Assembly (NCBI GenBank): GCA_022702705.1
Contig: CM040429.1
Span: 109,903,943-109,967,942 of the forward strand
Direction of reading: 5' to 3'
Length of the DNA: 64,000 bases
Source: Papilionanthe hookeriana x Papilionanthe teres
Lineage: Eukaryota > Streptophyta > Magnoliopsida > Asparagales > Orchidaceae
The translations under genes were made by a program, and so were the position numbers. A model generated the notes under the pieces. The model searched no databases, had not been told where the DNA came from, and was given only the letters and a program-made list of their open reading frames with translations. Below, piece after piece: positions 19,274-31,536 of the stretch (the first letter of the stretch is position 1; each line of letters starts with the position of its first letter).

Positions 19274-21015
19274 TGCCCTGACACCTTTCGATAAGTTTTT
19301 CTATGCTTAATCTCTCTACACTTCTTAAATATTTTTGAATGAGATTACACTTTAAAGAAATTTTATTTTTATGCTTATTTTGTAGGGCTATCTGTTAGGA
19401 ACGCAACACAATTGAAATGGGGCGAAACGGAGCTAAAATGGAGAGAAACGGTGGAGCTGCGCAAGAAGCTCGCCGACGGCGGCCTTGAGCTTGCCGACGG
19501 CAGGAATATCCCGAGAAGGCCAAAATTTAAAAGCAAAAGCCCGCCGTCAGTGCTCTCAGGCCCACCGATGGCGCCCGGGAAGATTCTTGACCGACTTTGG
19601 GCGGTTATGGCCGAAATTCAACGTATTTGGACATTTTTTCGAAGGGGTGCTTATGGAAACTCTTCAAACTTCGTCCATACTCTTTAAAATGGCGAATTTA
19701 GGTTAGAAAAGTGAAGAGAAAAATAAGAGAAAAAAGAGAGGAATGTTAGGAAAAAATTGGAGAATGTTTAGGAATCTTAGACTAAGAGTAGAAATGTAGA
19801 TATCTACCCTTTTGGAGAGATTGGAGAGGAGATTTTGAGGAAAATTGTAAGGGATTTCGCTAGCATTGCATGGATTGCCGGGAGACTTTGTGGGAGAGAT
19901 CTTCGTCTTTCTTTCAAAGGGAAAAAGCTAAGTATTGTTCTTCATTATCTTATGATTTTGTAAACATTTATCTAGTGAATTTGCTTTGGTTAAATGAAGT
20001 TTCCGTTGTGTTTTCTTCATGCTTTCTGACGCATCTCTCTTACTCTTTCTTCTTCTTTGGAAATAGTGGCATGAGAAGATTATGTCATTCTTTTCATTTT
20101 ACTTTTATTTTACAATGAGTAGGATTCATGTTTAGGATATTGGGTTGCTTGCTAAAAGATGTTTTAATTATAAATGTGATGGTTTTTACTTGCACTTCAT
20201 TTACATTACAAAAAGAGTTTGTTGTAGTGTTAAAATTCATTGTAATTGCATCGACCCGAAAGGGCGGTGTAATTCTTAACAAAGTGGAACCACATTCAAA
20301 TTCCATGGATGGTGAAACTCATGGGAGTTGAGTGCAAATAAACAGGGAAATATATTAATCCGGCAAAGTATTGGAGATTTTAGAGTGACAGGCTAAAATC
20401 CTAAATTTGGTCCTATCGTTTGGGTGCTGAAGTGTAGATTGTTAGCCCTCAGGCTAGGGGAACGTAGGAGCTCCGAAGTGAGAGCCGGTATCCTCCCGGC
20501 CTAACTGCAGATTCAGTAACCAAGCATAGGATTAGTCAATGTTCTTTATGCCTGGACCAAAGGGTAAAGAATATGATTGCTCCTATTTGGCACGTACAAT
20601 ATTAAATGCATCTCATTCCTATACATTATTCATTTCATTACATAAGAATTGTAGTTTTTAGTATCTTAAAATTCTCCAAACCAATTCCTCAAAAAGGGTT
20701 ATCTTTAGAATTAATATTTTCATTTAGTTATAGTTACTATCTTTACATTTAACACTTGCATTTAGGAGTAGTTGTTAAATAAAACACAATCTTAATCGAC
20801 AATCCAAACTAAGGACTAATAGTAGTAGACTAGAATTTGACTAAAGACCTCTTACATCACTTCCTCGTGGGATCGATACTGGGCTTTTTAAAGAAAACTC
20901 TATATTACTTGAAGCGATACGTATACTTGCGTAGTACCCCGAGTGTGTAAAATATTTTCTAATTTTTATATCATTTAAGATTTTGCACACTAGCCGCTAT
21001 TTATAAATTGGGTCA
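19274..21015 (+). mobile_element. Athila LTR (copy A)
   Basis: A plus-strand LTR of about 1.74 kb, from TGCCCTG to GGGTCA. Its body aligns by eye with the Athila LTR at 58419-60100: the start region with CACTTTAAAG; the GGCGCC-containing U3 (ATGGCGCCCGG near 19570); and the block from GAGTGCAAATAAA to TCAATGTTCTTTATGCC. The end region GGGATCGATA...CTTGA-GCGATACGTATA also matches. No gene is seen inside. It is followed by a primer-site remnant and about 50 bp of internal sequence only. Confidence 0.78.
20484..20500 (+). other. Small hairpin in Athila LTR A
   Basis: GCCGG-TATCCTC-CCGGC can form a 5-bp stem with a 7-nt loop. The matching place in LTR B (59544-59560) reads GCCAG-TATCCTC-CTAGC, where one base pair is changed on both sides and one becomes a mismatch. 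Confidence 0.35.
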
Positions 21016-21085
21016 AGTTTTTTGCCATCTTTTGGAAGGTAATTTACTGTGTAATTGCGGGTTGAGTTAGTATTAGATGTCGACT
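21016..21085 (+). other. Athila primer-site remnant and internal stub
   Basis: AGTTTTTTGCCATCTTTTGGAAGG aligns with the more regular primer-binding site of the other Athila element (60109-60127). About 50 bp follow before Tat2 RT sequence begins on the opposite strand. Confidence 0.55.
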
Positions 21086-21680
21086 CATGTAGTAGAGTAC
21101 GTTTTCTTTACCCTCATCATTGACTTGGGCAAGTAAGGCTCTGAGGGACTCATCTAAAGCCAAAGTATAAAGTATCAACGGTCTACCCGAGATAGGGGCT
21201 GCCAAAATAGGAGGTGTCATTAGATATCGTTTAATATATTCAAAAGCTCGTTGACACGACTCTCCTCAAATGAATTTGACATCCTTTCAAAGTAGGTTCG
21301 AAAAGGGGAGACACCTCCCTGACAAATTTGTTATAAAACATCTTAGATATGCCAATTTTCCTTGAAAATATCATAATTGTTTCAAGGTTCTGGGAGGAGG
21401 CCTTTCTGATCGTAATTGCTTCAAGATTCTGGGAGGAGGAAATTCTGACAATAACTTAACCAAGTCTGTAACCTCTTCTTCATTGAACAATGAACTCATG
21501 AAAGTTGGTCGGGGTTGCTCCTCAGTCCTGATATTGATTTCTTTTAATTCATCGACTGTTGATTTGATTTCTTCTTCGAACTCTGGTGGTGCCTCTTCTA
21601 CTGGTTTATCTACATATTCATCTTGGATGTTCAGGGTTCGCTGACTGTAACAACCATACAAAATCACGACTCATCGACAA
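21086..21680 (-). pseudogene. Tat2 RT fragment with internal deletion
   Basis: The left part (21086-21360) matches the Tat1 RT C-terminal/RNase H start (about 5065-5330). The right part (21455-21667) matches the RT N-terminal linker (DEYVDKPVEEAPPEFEEEI...STVDEL). The RT core between them, roughly 750 bp in Tat1 including YVDD, is missing. At the junction a 39-bp segment containing TTCTGGGAGGAGG is present twice in tandem (21374-21450). The element ends abruptly at 21086, so its second RNase H, integrase, any extra ORF and the 3' LTR are gone. Confidence 0.8.
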
Positions 21681-22500
21681 GTCTGATCGTACCGAAACCA
21701 AGACCTTCTTTCGAGTTGAGTTTCTTTCCTTTTGTATCCCATAATTTTTTAAATGATTGTAACTTACCTTTTGGCATCTACTTTTGCACATATAATTGTT
21801 GAATCAGCTTTTGTACATAAGACAAAAAGTAACCAAAAGGTACGTCTATTAATTCATTAGAATCGTTTTCTTCCAGAGTTATACAAGGTTCACAAGTATA
21901 AGAAAATGCTTTATAAAACTTGATAGGTTTAAAATCATCATTATGGACTTCCTTGACTTCTGTACTCTCGATCTTTTTAGGGTGGATCAGAGTTAGAGTC
22001 ATGGCTTGAACATAATGATTAATCCGATCATGCATTGATTCATATTCATCCTTTTCTATGTCATCCGTAGAAATCTCGAACTAAGGCTTCTTCTGCCCTA
22101 TCAGCATTATTTCTTTATCTTCTTTAAACCTTCCTTCTACTTCAATGCTGATCGTCGGTTTCGTCCGTTCAACAATCTGGTGAGTTCATCCTCGACCACA
22201 TCCCCGGCCTCGACCTCGGATGCGTGGGTTAAAGGAACCTCTACCAACTCGTTGCGAAGGAGTGGTGGGAGATCGCTGAACTGGAGCTGTATGGTCCCAT
22301 TCTCGTAGTTATTCTGAATTTTTTGCTTTACTTGTCACAATTTCTCTTGAAAGTATTGTTTTCTTCGGGAGAGCGTAGTAGGCAGCGTCTTCATGAATGC
22401 CTACTTCATGTATTAAAAATGGTTGTAAATCTCCTTTAATGCAATGTTCTTGTCCGTCCTTATAGTAATTGATGCACTAGTGAAGTGACGACGGGACCAT
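21681..22500 (-). pseudogene. Tat2 protease-RT linker
   Basis: The counterpart of Tat1 6350-7152. It shows HYVQAMTLTLIHPKKIE near 22000, an Arg/Gly-rich run near 22190-22240 and the QPF...VGIHEDAAYY block near 22400. Several frameshifts are present. It supports the idea that this linker was coding. Confidence 0.6.
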
Positions 22501-22521
22501 ATTGTACTCGTGAAGCCACGG

Positions 22522-22880
22522 TTAACCAAGCAGGGTATTGAACGATGTATCTGCATTGATGACATGGAATTTTACAGTTGTTACTAGATTTCTAACTTTC
22601 ATTTGCAGTTTTATAGATCTGATGGCTCTTTCTCCTTTCTGGTTGAATCCACTTAGCATCATTTTATCCATAGAAAGCTCTCGAGCGTCAATGTCCAAGT
22701 AGGCTAGTGTCTGTAGACTCATTATGTTGAGCGACGCTCTAGGATCTACTAAAACTCTGGAAAGTACGAACCTACCAATGATAACAGAAATGTAGAGTAG
22801 ATGGTTGTGATCGGTACGTTCCGAGTAGAAAATCTTCATTAGTGAAGGTTACGCCAGACTGTTCTTTCAAAGTGCAAAAT
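22522..22880 (-). pseudogene. Tat2 aspartic protease
   Basis: Reads LLYISVIIGRFVLSRVLVDPRASLNIM, with the catalytic Asp in LVDPRAS, and FNTLLG at its end, matching Tat1 protease. The canonical D-S/T-G is not present in either copy. The start region is joined by a frameshift to the linker upstream. Confidence 0.8.
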
Positions 22881-23949
22881 CCATCTGAGGATGCGCTAGC
22901 CAACTGTGCTAAGAAAAAATCTGGATCAAGTAGAGCCTTGATCAAAATTTCCCTCATCTCCTTTGATAGGATCAGAGCATCGTAGATGCTTAGTTTTTCT
23001 GACAACTTCCTAAGATGAGCTAGCATGTTATAATCCACATTGTTTGAATTTTCAATGTCATTTCGAATTTGTATTTCTTCCGTTGCTGGAGATACTTCTT
23101 CTTGATTAGTTGCCTGTTTTACTTTATCCATTGGAGTTGTTCCTGGCAGTAGCACCTTGCCACTTCTTAAGTGTACTTCTGTTATTTCTTCTTCTTCTTG
23201 ACCCAGATATCCTTCTATTACTTTGTCTGGTTCTTCTGTATCTGAGAAGTCCATGTTGATGGCAAGTGGAGCTCCTTTGCATTTGAGGACTGGCTCCTTG
23301 CTTTGGGTGTTTTCATATCCTGTATTGTAGATATCTTCTTCGTTTTTGTCAACACTCTCGTCGGGATCAATCATGATTTGAGATCATTTTGGGAATTGAA
23401 TTTGGGGTTAGATAGGTTGTGATTAGTTACTTCATCACTAGAGACAATAAGAATGTAGCCAACATCGTTTATATTATCATTATGAGACCATGGAGGGGGA
23501 TAAAGATAATGGTACAAAGTCAGGGGTTCGAGAGGTTTCACCCTCGAATTCGAAACAACCAATCTAATAGGGGCAGCCTATATCCTACCCTTCGCACTAT
23601 CGTCCTTAATTTCATTCACGATTCGCTCCTTCCTCCATTCTTGTTGCGGTGGCTTTCTTGGCGAAGTTTTCGTTTTGGACTGGGCTGGCGGTAGACTTCG
23701 GGCAGCAGTTTTCTTTGGAGAAGACTGGATCTGATCCAGGACTCTCTTGAGCTCATTCTACATTGTGCTCCATCCGACTTTACCGGTATATAGATCAATC
23801 GGAGAGATTGGCTCGGCTGAAATCACATGTATATAACCTCTTTCAGGTTCTTTCATGTATTCCTTTGGTATCGTTATATTCCCTTCCTTGTAATTCTGCT
23901 TGAGCAAATCCTTGAAAATGAAGCACCTTTCTATGGTGTGTCCGAGCAT
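22881..23949 (-). pseudogene. Tat2 gag-protease linker
   Basis: Contains EEITEVHLRSGKVLLPG, the block SIYDALILSKEMREILIKAL, DVGYILIVSSDEV, and GYIHVISAEPISPIDLYTG-VGWSTM. The order and motifs are the same as in Tat1, and the part before EEPDK is shared with Tat3. The longest open piece is 23374-22772. Confidence 0.65.
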
Positions 23950-25380
23950 CCTGTGGTTGGGGCAAAAGTTTGGCTGATCCTTCTTGTCTACCTCTTCAAG
24001 CTTCTTTGCTCGGGTAATCTAAACTCAGGCTTCTTCATTAAATTCTTGAACATCTTTGCTACGGTGTCGTCTTTACAGGAGTAGTTTCTGCGCAGCCGTT
24101 CTGAAATTATCGGACCCTGTTGTCTATCTCCCCTGTATGACCTCTACTTCTGACCAGACTGACTGCTCTGTTGTGCACGAGGCTGACTATACTGAGATGA
24201 CTGACTGTGCTACTGCTCAGGCTGAATCTTCATTGGCTGCTTTCCTTTGTTGACCGTTGCCACTACGCCAGACCTCTTCTCGTATGCTTTAGTAGGTTTT
24301 GTTTTCTCTGTCTTTCATGCAAGTTCCATATGCTTGACCTCTTCTTGTAGGATGCTGGCTTTACTGAGTAGCTTCTCGAAATACAAGATGGTGAGACCCT
24401 TAAGCATGAAGGCTACCGGACCGTGGATACTCTCGAGTAGTATCTTGATCGCATGTTGTTCTTATAGTTGTGGTTTACATTTCATGCTTAAGTTTCTCCA
24501 TCTGAGAATGTAATCGACCAAAGTCTCATTTGGCTTCTGTCGCTCTACCACAAGATCTCCTATGGTAACATGATGTCGGGCACCAACAAATCTTTTCACT
24601 AACATGTTTTCCATTTCAGCAAAAGTCTTTACTGATCCATTGGGAAGCTGGGCATACCAATCAAAAGCCATTCCTGACAGGCTGTTGACAAACTAACGGA
24701 ACAAAAGAGCTTCACCTCCTCCTGTGTTGCAACAATTTTCTCTGAAATGTGCTATGTGTTGGCGAGGATTTCCTATCCCATGGAACGTCTTGAAAGTCAG
24801 GGGCACGAAGCCTTTAAGGTAAGGAATGACATAGAACTCCTTCGGGTAGGGTCTACCCTTTGAAACTGATGCATCTCCTTTGGGCTGAGCCAAGGCCTTC
24901 CGAACTTATTGTTCAACCATCTGTTTAATGTCCTTTTCTGGTGGGTTCAGAGTTCGATCTCTTCTCGACGGCTCGTCTTCATTGGCTGAAGCGACTTCTC
25001 TTCTTTCTTCAGTGATGTGTATGATTCGGACTGCTTAACCTCTGGAGATGCTACTGGTCGCGGCTGTGTTTGTCCATGAAGTGTATCCATGGCAGTCATG
25101 GAGGCGGTCATTTCCTCCATTCTCTTCTCCAAACGGCTAATTTGTTCATCTCTTGTCAGGATGGTCCTACGAAGCTCATCTATAGTTTCTCCTCACTAGG
25201 AGCATCGCGCGCAGATGACGTGGACTGAGTTTTGACCATATTGACTTCCATGAATTATTCATCCATGTAATTTGACAAGAAGTAATTCACATCATCAATA
25301 TCCAACCCTCTTTGTTTGGCTAACTCAGAAATTTCTGCTCGAAGCCTTTGAACTTTATCATCCACTAATTTCTTTTTAGT
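23950..25380 (-). pseudogene. Tat2 gag
   Basis: Recognised by GRPYPKEFYVIPYLKGFVP, GNPRQHIAHFRENCCN, FDWYAQLPNGSVKTFAEMEN, HHVTIGDLVVERQKPNETL and DYILRWRNLSMKC, all collinear with Tat1 gag. The zinc-like motif near 23950 reads HRMLGHTIERCF. At least six frame interruptions. More similar to Tat3 than to Tat1. Confidence 0.8.
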
Positions 25381-26575
25381 CAATTTTAAATCTGTAGGTT
25401 TCCCTGCGCTGTCACTCTTCTCTGCAACTGATTCAAAAGAAATAGCGGTAGTGGCAATGGAATATTAGACTCACAATCCATTTTATGGTCAGCAGACCTT
25501 TCAGAATGTACTGGTACAACACCTCTCAGTAACCACACTTTCCTCTTAAAGGTCGACACCTTGAGATAAGGTGTCTCAGCGGGTACATCGAGGCGATGAG
25601 GGGAAGTGTGCTCTCTAGTGTGTAGATCATGCACAGAGGAGAATAATCCTCTCTTATTATTTCTCTATCGGGGTTCCATATGATCATCAGCATTTGTGTC
25701 AACACATTTTCCCAAATGGTGTTTGATGGAAACTCAAACGAGTCTTTCCATTTTCAAGATTTTATCCTTAATTTTAGGGGATATTGCACATCCCATACTC
25801 TTGAGAATGTTGGCGACAGAACAACCTTCTCTTTCAGATAATCTTCGTAGAAGGGTCTAAGCTCGGGTGATAAATGTGGGCCTCACCCTCACCTTATCAC
25901 GACTGTGTGGTGCTGGAAGTGTATCGGCAATCCTATGGAGGCTCTCATCCACAGTAGTGTCAACTAACCGGTGGAACCTACTACCTCGAAGAAGCGGAGA
26001 GGTATCCAGTAAATTGACGTTCCTCCTGTTGAGCAATCTCATCAATTACTGGTAGATTTGCAACTTATGTTCTGGTAGCCCTGTGAATTCTACGGTTGCG
26101 GTTTCTTCTTTGAGATTTGGTTAGCGGGGGAGGTCTAGAAATCAAGCCAATCTAGAAGACTAACGGCGGGCAAGAAAGGTATCATCAAAATCATCTTCAC
26201 ATAGAACTTCTTTCCCTTTCACAGATGGGAAAGTAGGTACAGTGATGGCGAAGTCGGTGGCAGTAGAAGTAACAACTCTCCTTGGCACGGAGACGACTGA
26301 CCTGATGGGAGCAGTGGTTATTTTCACCTTCTTAGCAGAAGGGAAATCTTCATGGGAGTTCAGATCGAGCTAATCATATCGTTCTTGAATTTCAGAAGTG
26401 GCAACTTTCATGACCACGAATGGGGCTTTTACGAGTACTACTTCAAACTCCTCGAAGGCAGTCCCAAACTGAATCATTGGTGCTGCAAAACGGGCCTCAT
26501 GGGAGGAGGGCAAGTTGTAGGAGAAAGTTAACGTAGGGGTTGAAATCTCTAACTGTCAATAGAAGCATTTCGAAG
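25381..26575 (-). pseudogene. Tat2 ORF1 and ORF1-gag junction
   Basis: Decayed ORF1 with the recognisable blocks TLTFSYNL near its start (about 26540), SRFHRLVDTTVDESLHRIADTL (about 25980) and a basic Arg-rich middle. The start codon position reads ATT rather than ATG in this copy. The stretch 25634-25386 joins it to gag and is shared with Tat3 (50712-50460). Confidence 0.55.
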
Positions 26576-27124
26576 GTTAGTGAAGGCTAAAAACCTTATC
26601 ATCATAGTGCAAACACTACGAAAATGGTTGTTCTGTAGACTGGGAAAAATTTATTTCATTTTGATATTTTATTATCTTTTTATTTTATTTTTTAGGTTTT
26701 CACGTGTTGGTTAAAATGAGTTTTAAGATTTTAAGGAAGAGTGGGTCAATCTGCCGAAGACAGGATTGAACATGAGAGGCACAAAAGAGGAGGTGAAGTA
26801 TGGGAACCTATCGGAGATCCTCTTCACAACGCAGATTACTCTAGCAAAATTTGCTTGCTAACACAACTATTGGGGGTCCGACCCCACGAGATTAAAAGGA
26901 AAACCTAGAGATTTCTGAACCCTTATGTTTAGGAGTGACCAAATAGACGGTCCTGAAATCCAGAGTTGATCTTACTTTCCCAAGAAGGAAATAGGTGAAG
27001 TATGTCAACGGAAGAATAGTAATCTGGCTCATGAGGGACATGAGCACATTACTGATATATGAATATAGTATTTCCTGATCTTAATGAAGAGAGAAACTCA
27101 TCCCCAGTGGAGTCACCAGAAAAT
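26576..27124 (-). other. Tat2 leader with palindrome and primer-binding site
   Basis: Noncoding leader. The palindrome GGGGTCCGACCCC is at 26871-26886 and the primer-binding site TGGTGACTCCACTGGGGA at 27118-27101, followed by the LTR end at 27125. Spacing matches Tat1 and Tat3. Confidence 0.75.
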
Positions 27125-27245
27125 TGTCGGTCGTTAAAATAAATTTTTGCTGTTGGAGGTATATATATATATTTATTTTTAAAATTGAGGTTTGATATTT
27201 TTGAAAAGGTTTAGAGTATATTACAAAATAGAGATTTGATTTAAC

Positions 27246-27248
<3 letters not shown>
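27125..27248 (-). mobile_element. Tat2 5' LTR, left part (before LINE insertions)
   Basis: Begins TGTCGG next to the primer-binding site and runs to the (TA)n tract at 27249. The LTR resumes at about 41775 (ATTTTGAAAGTAATATTTTACTTTTG, then ATGAAATCAAACTG), the same order as in the uninterrupted Tat3 LTR. Confidence 0.8.

Positions 27249-27290
<42 letters not shown>
27249..27290. repeat. (TA)n microsatellite at LINE A 3' end
   Basis: 42 nt of pure TA repeat separates Tat2 LTR from the 3' end of LINE A. Confidence 0.95.
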
Positions 27291-27292
<2 letters not shown>

Positions 27293-27589
27293 AAGAAGGA
27301 GTAGCCTGGCTCCCTTCATGTTAGAAAAAAGGTGAAAGTACATAAGAAACAGGAGGAGGGCCCCAACTAATACAAAAAGTCCTAAAGGGTCACTGCCAAA
27401 AGCCACTCCATACCAAAAGACCAAAACAACAAAACAAAAGTTTGTATAGATATATATATAAATGAAATATATATTTATACAAAGAACCAAAAGAATCTAC
27501 CCTAGCCAAAAAGATAAACAACCAGACCCCAACCACAGGTTTAACAGCATTAACTCTGAATAATTTTGAGGTGGGGGGGCAGCTAGAAG

Positions 27590-30500
27590 GTCTCCATCTA
27601 TCAAAACTTTTAATTGTGGAGGAGGGGAGGTAGCAAGAGTCACCCTAGAGGAGAGGGCACCCTCTCTGGCTAACCAATCTGTACGTTTGTTTCCTTCTCT
27701 GAAACTGAAATGGAAACTAACATTGAGCCGTGTTTTAATGTATTGAATGTTGTGTAGCCAATAAGAGTGATGTCAGGTGGTAATGTTGTGATTATTTATC
27801 ATCTGAATTATATCTTGGGAGTCTCCCGCAATAATCAGGGAAGTCCACTGGTAAATTACAACAAGTTTCATAGCTCAATAAACAGCTATAAGTTCAGTTT
27901 CCAAAGCATCAGTTGCCACCAGGGGAGCATTGAAAAACAGCAGGCAGTCCCCCAAGTGGTTTCTGAAAATGCCCCCCATGCCAGCAGTTCCATCTTTGTA
28001 ACTACCATCAGTATTCACTTTGACCCATCCATACTTGGGGGGTTTCCAAAAAACCTTCTAAATTTTTGGAGGTTGAATATTCATGGAGATAGAGTTGGAG
28101 CAAATATTTGGGATGTTTTTATACCTTATAAACTTATGCAGATAAGAGAGACAGTGTTTGACCATGGTTTTCTCTTCAGTTAAAACACCCTCAAAGGTTA
28201 CCTTGTTTCTGGCCATCCATATGAACCAAGCATTGAGGAGAGGAAGTGCAGCAGTGCCTAATTTGTGCCAATCAGTCCAGCAAGTGATGATGGTGTTCCA
28301 TTGTAGATGAAGAGTATTAAGATTAGTTTGTTTTAGCAGTTCAATCCAAACCTATTGGGAGTAACTACAAGCAAAAAACAGGTGTGAAATAGATTCTTCC
28401 TCCTTATGGCATAGACTGCAGCAAGAAGGCCCTCTCAGCCCTTTCAACTTAAGAATGTCATCAGTGGGTAGGAATTGCTTGAATATTCTCCAGTAGAAAA
28501 GAGCCATAGAGGGGGAGAGATAATTATTCCAGAAAATTTATCCCCAGGGTACAGTTTCCCATTGGTAGAGTTTAGCATAGATAGCCTGGGAAAAATTTTG
28601 ATTCTTAAGGGCAGTCCACATAGAAATGCCAGGTTTGGATTTGTTAAAAGGCACAGTGAGGATTTTCTGTACAGAGGGTGCTTGCAGTAAAGATGATAGT
28701 AAAGGTAGTGAACAACTCTCCCCTTCCCAACAATCAGCTACCTGAAGGTTTAAATTGATGATAGGGTTGCAAGGTTGTAGCCAACCTTGAGGGCACTAAT
28801 GAGCTAACCAAAAGTTCAGACTCCCTTTACCTACATTCCAAATATAAATTTGTTCAGCCAGATGCCTGTTTCTGGTCATTGCTCTCCTTAATTTAGAATC
28901 CCCTAATTTTGGGGTCAGCAAAGTTGGGTGGATATGTTTGCAGTATTTTCCAAACATATATTTAGCCCAAAGTGAAACTTGAGACCTGAATTTGATCCAA
29001 TGTTTACAGATGTTCACCTGAATCATTTGGTGTAACCCCTTAAAACCCAGTCCACCAGCCCACATAGGTTTAGCCAGTTTTAGCCAAGAAGCCCAGTGGA
29101 TCTGCTTTCTTTTCCCAGCTCAAAGAAATTAATTGAAGGCCCTTTCAAGTTGCATTTGAGTACTCTTCTTCAAAGTTTTCATTTGCATAACATAAGAGGG
29201 GAGGGTAGTGAGAATGCATCTAAGTAAGGTTAGTCTCCCTCCAAATGATAAATAGATGTGAGTCCAATTGGCAAGATATGTGCTGATCTTATTTTGGATC
29301 TCATCAAAGTGATTCTGTTTGGTTCTACCAAAGTTCAGCTGGACCCCCAGATATTTCATAGGCAAATGGGTACTAGAAAAGCCAGTGTAATTAAGTATCC
29401 AGTGTTTGACATCTTGAGGAGTCTTTTTGGGGAACAATATTTGACATTTTGCTGTGTTGAAGCTTAGACCTGATTGATTTTGAAAAAGCTGAATGCACTG
29501 ATATATATACTTCACTGCTTTCTTAGATGCATTAGAAAATATCATTACATCATCAGCATAGATGAGGTGAGAAATTAAGAGGTTGGATCTGTGATGATAC
29601 CTGACTTGCTGATTTGAGATGAGCAGGTTATTAAGCATAGAAGAGAAGTAATCCATGGCAAGAATAATAAGAGTGGGGGAGAGAGGATCCCCTTGCTTGA
29701 GTCCTCTGGAAGCAGAGAAAGGTCCCCAGCTGGAACCATTGATCAGAATGAAGTGTACATTATTCCTGAGCCATCTTTGAATTAAAGTGCAGAAGCTGCT
29801 GTTGAACCCTCAAGTATAAAGAACCTCTAAAATGAAGTCCCAGCTGATGGTGTCGTAGGCTTTTCTGATGTCCAATTTGTAAATTAAGTTCCCCCCTCTA
29901 CATTTCCTGTTCAAGTCCAGGAGCATCTCTTGTGCTAGCAACACATTATTAGAAATTGACCTGCCCTTGATGAAGGAGATTTGTTCAAGTTAATAATTCT
30001 ATTTAATTGTGGTTGAAGCCTTATAACAATCACCTTGCTGATGATTTTGCTGATAATAGAATTAAGACTTATAGGTCTGAATTTGTCCCAAGTGATTAAC
30101 TCAGAGTTTTTGGGTATGAGGAAAAAACTAATTATTGCATTGGTAACATCAGTTTTAATCACAGTCCAAGCTTTCTTATAGACATTAGCTGTGAAACCAT
30201 CTGGTCCAGCAGCTTTGGAGCTGTCAATAGTGCTGGGAGCCTGCAAGATTTCATCCTCTGATGAAGATTCAGTAAGGGTCAAGGATTGAGTATAAAGGTA
30301 CTGTTCTTGTAACCAGGTGGGGTTGATATGAGCCCTATCTTCCGGAGGTTGGGACACCAGATGGTGAAAATATCTGATTGCACTTCTGCCAATCTCCTGA
30401 TTATTCTTGAGCCAGATTCCATCCTCAGCCTTAATGTTATGGATTATGTTACAGCTTCTTTTATATGTGATGTATGCATGAAGAAATTTAGTGTTTCTAT

Positions 30501-31536
30501 CCCCTTCAGAGAAACAAGAGAGAGATACCTTTTGTTTCAGAAACATATCTTGGACCTCAATGGAGTTAGAAAGTTTAGCTTGAGCAGCTAAAAGAATTTG
30601 ATCAGTGGTCTCCCCCTCAAGACTTATTGTTCTAATAGAGCCACTTCCTCTTCAGCTTCAGTCACAGTAGTGAAAACATTACCAAACTCTCTCCAACCCC
30701 ACCTTTTAAGTTCTTTGCATGTTTTGATGTGAAGCAGTCCTAACTTAGTCCAAGGGTCATTATGAGCCACCCCATGCCACAAGGACTTAATAAGAGGAAG
30801 AAAGTAGGAATGGGTTGACCAGAAGTTTTGGTACCTGATGTTGGGGCTAGAAATTCTGGTGGGAGGAGCAAAGATGGAAAGAAGAAGAGGCTTGTGATCA
30901 TAACAGATGAGAGGGAGGTGGGTAATTGAAGTGTGTAAGAATTGAGAATACCAAAGTTCATTCACCAAGAATCTGTCCAGCCTTTCCCAAATTTTGCTTC
31001 TTCTCCAGGTGAATGGGGGACCTCTAAATCCCAGATCAAACAACCCAGCAGATTGAAAATTATCTCTGAAAGTATTCATGGTACTAAGGGTTGGAGTCCT
31101 TCCTCCCTTCTTCTCAGCAGCATTAGCAATACAATTGAAGTCTCCCCCCAACCACCCAAGGAATATTCATGGAGAGGCCGATGTGATGAAGTTGCTCCCA
31201 GAGATTTAATCTATCTAGTTTTCTGCTTCCAGCATATATGAAGGTGGCACAGACAGTGTGGCCAGCAAACTGTAAAGAGAGGTGTACAAATTGTTAATGA
31301 TCAATAAGGATGGACCAACCAATTTCTTTTCTGCAAAGTATCCAGATCTTGTTGTTAAAGTTGGCATGGTGAGAGTAACCAGGTAAATTTTTTAGAATGT
31401 TAATAGAATTTTTCTGTATAAAGTGTTCCAAAAGTACAATACACCAAGGTGTGTGTTTTTTGTTAAAGTATTTAAGTCTCCTTAGAGAGTGTAGACAGGC
31501 CACCCCTCTAATGTTCCAACATAGTAGGTTAATCAT
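27590..31536 (-). pseudogene. LINE A ORF2: endonuclease, RT, RNase H
   Basis: The replicase of the LINE. The endonuclease begins MINLLCWNIRG and includes GGDFNCIAN near 31150, then GLFDLGFRGPPFTW, ERLDRFLVN and CYDHKPLL. RT motifs: SKAAGPDGF, WDKFRPISL, KLDIRKAYDTISWDF, GLKQGDPLSP and HLIYADDVMIF near 29580. Downstream lie AWLAGGLGFKG-like and zf-RVT segments. The RNase H end near 27750-27640 reads FREGNKRTDWLAREGA. Multiple frameshifts and an in-frame stop. Collinear with LINE C. Confidence 0.85.

Noticed and set aside
27767..28183. Plus-strand open frame inside LINE A
   Set aside because: Antisense shadow of the LINE A RNase H region; the true reading is on the minus strand.
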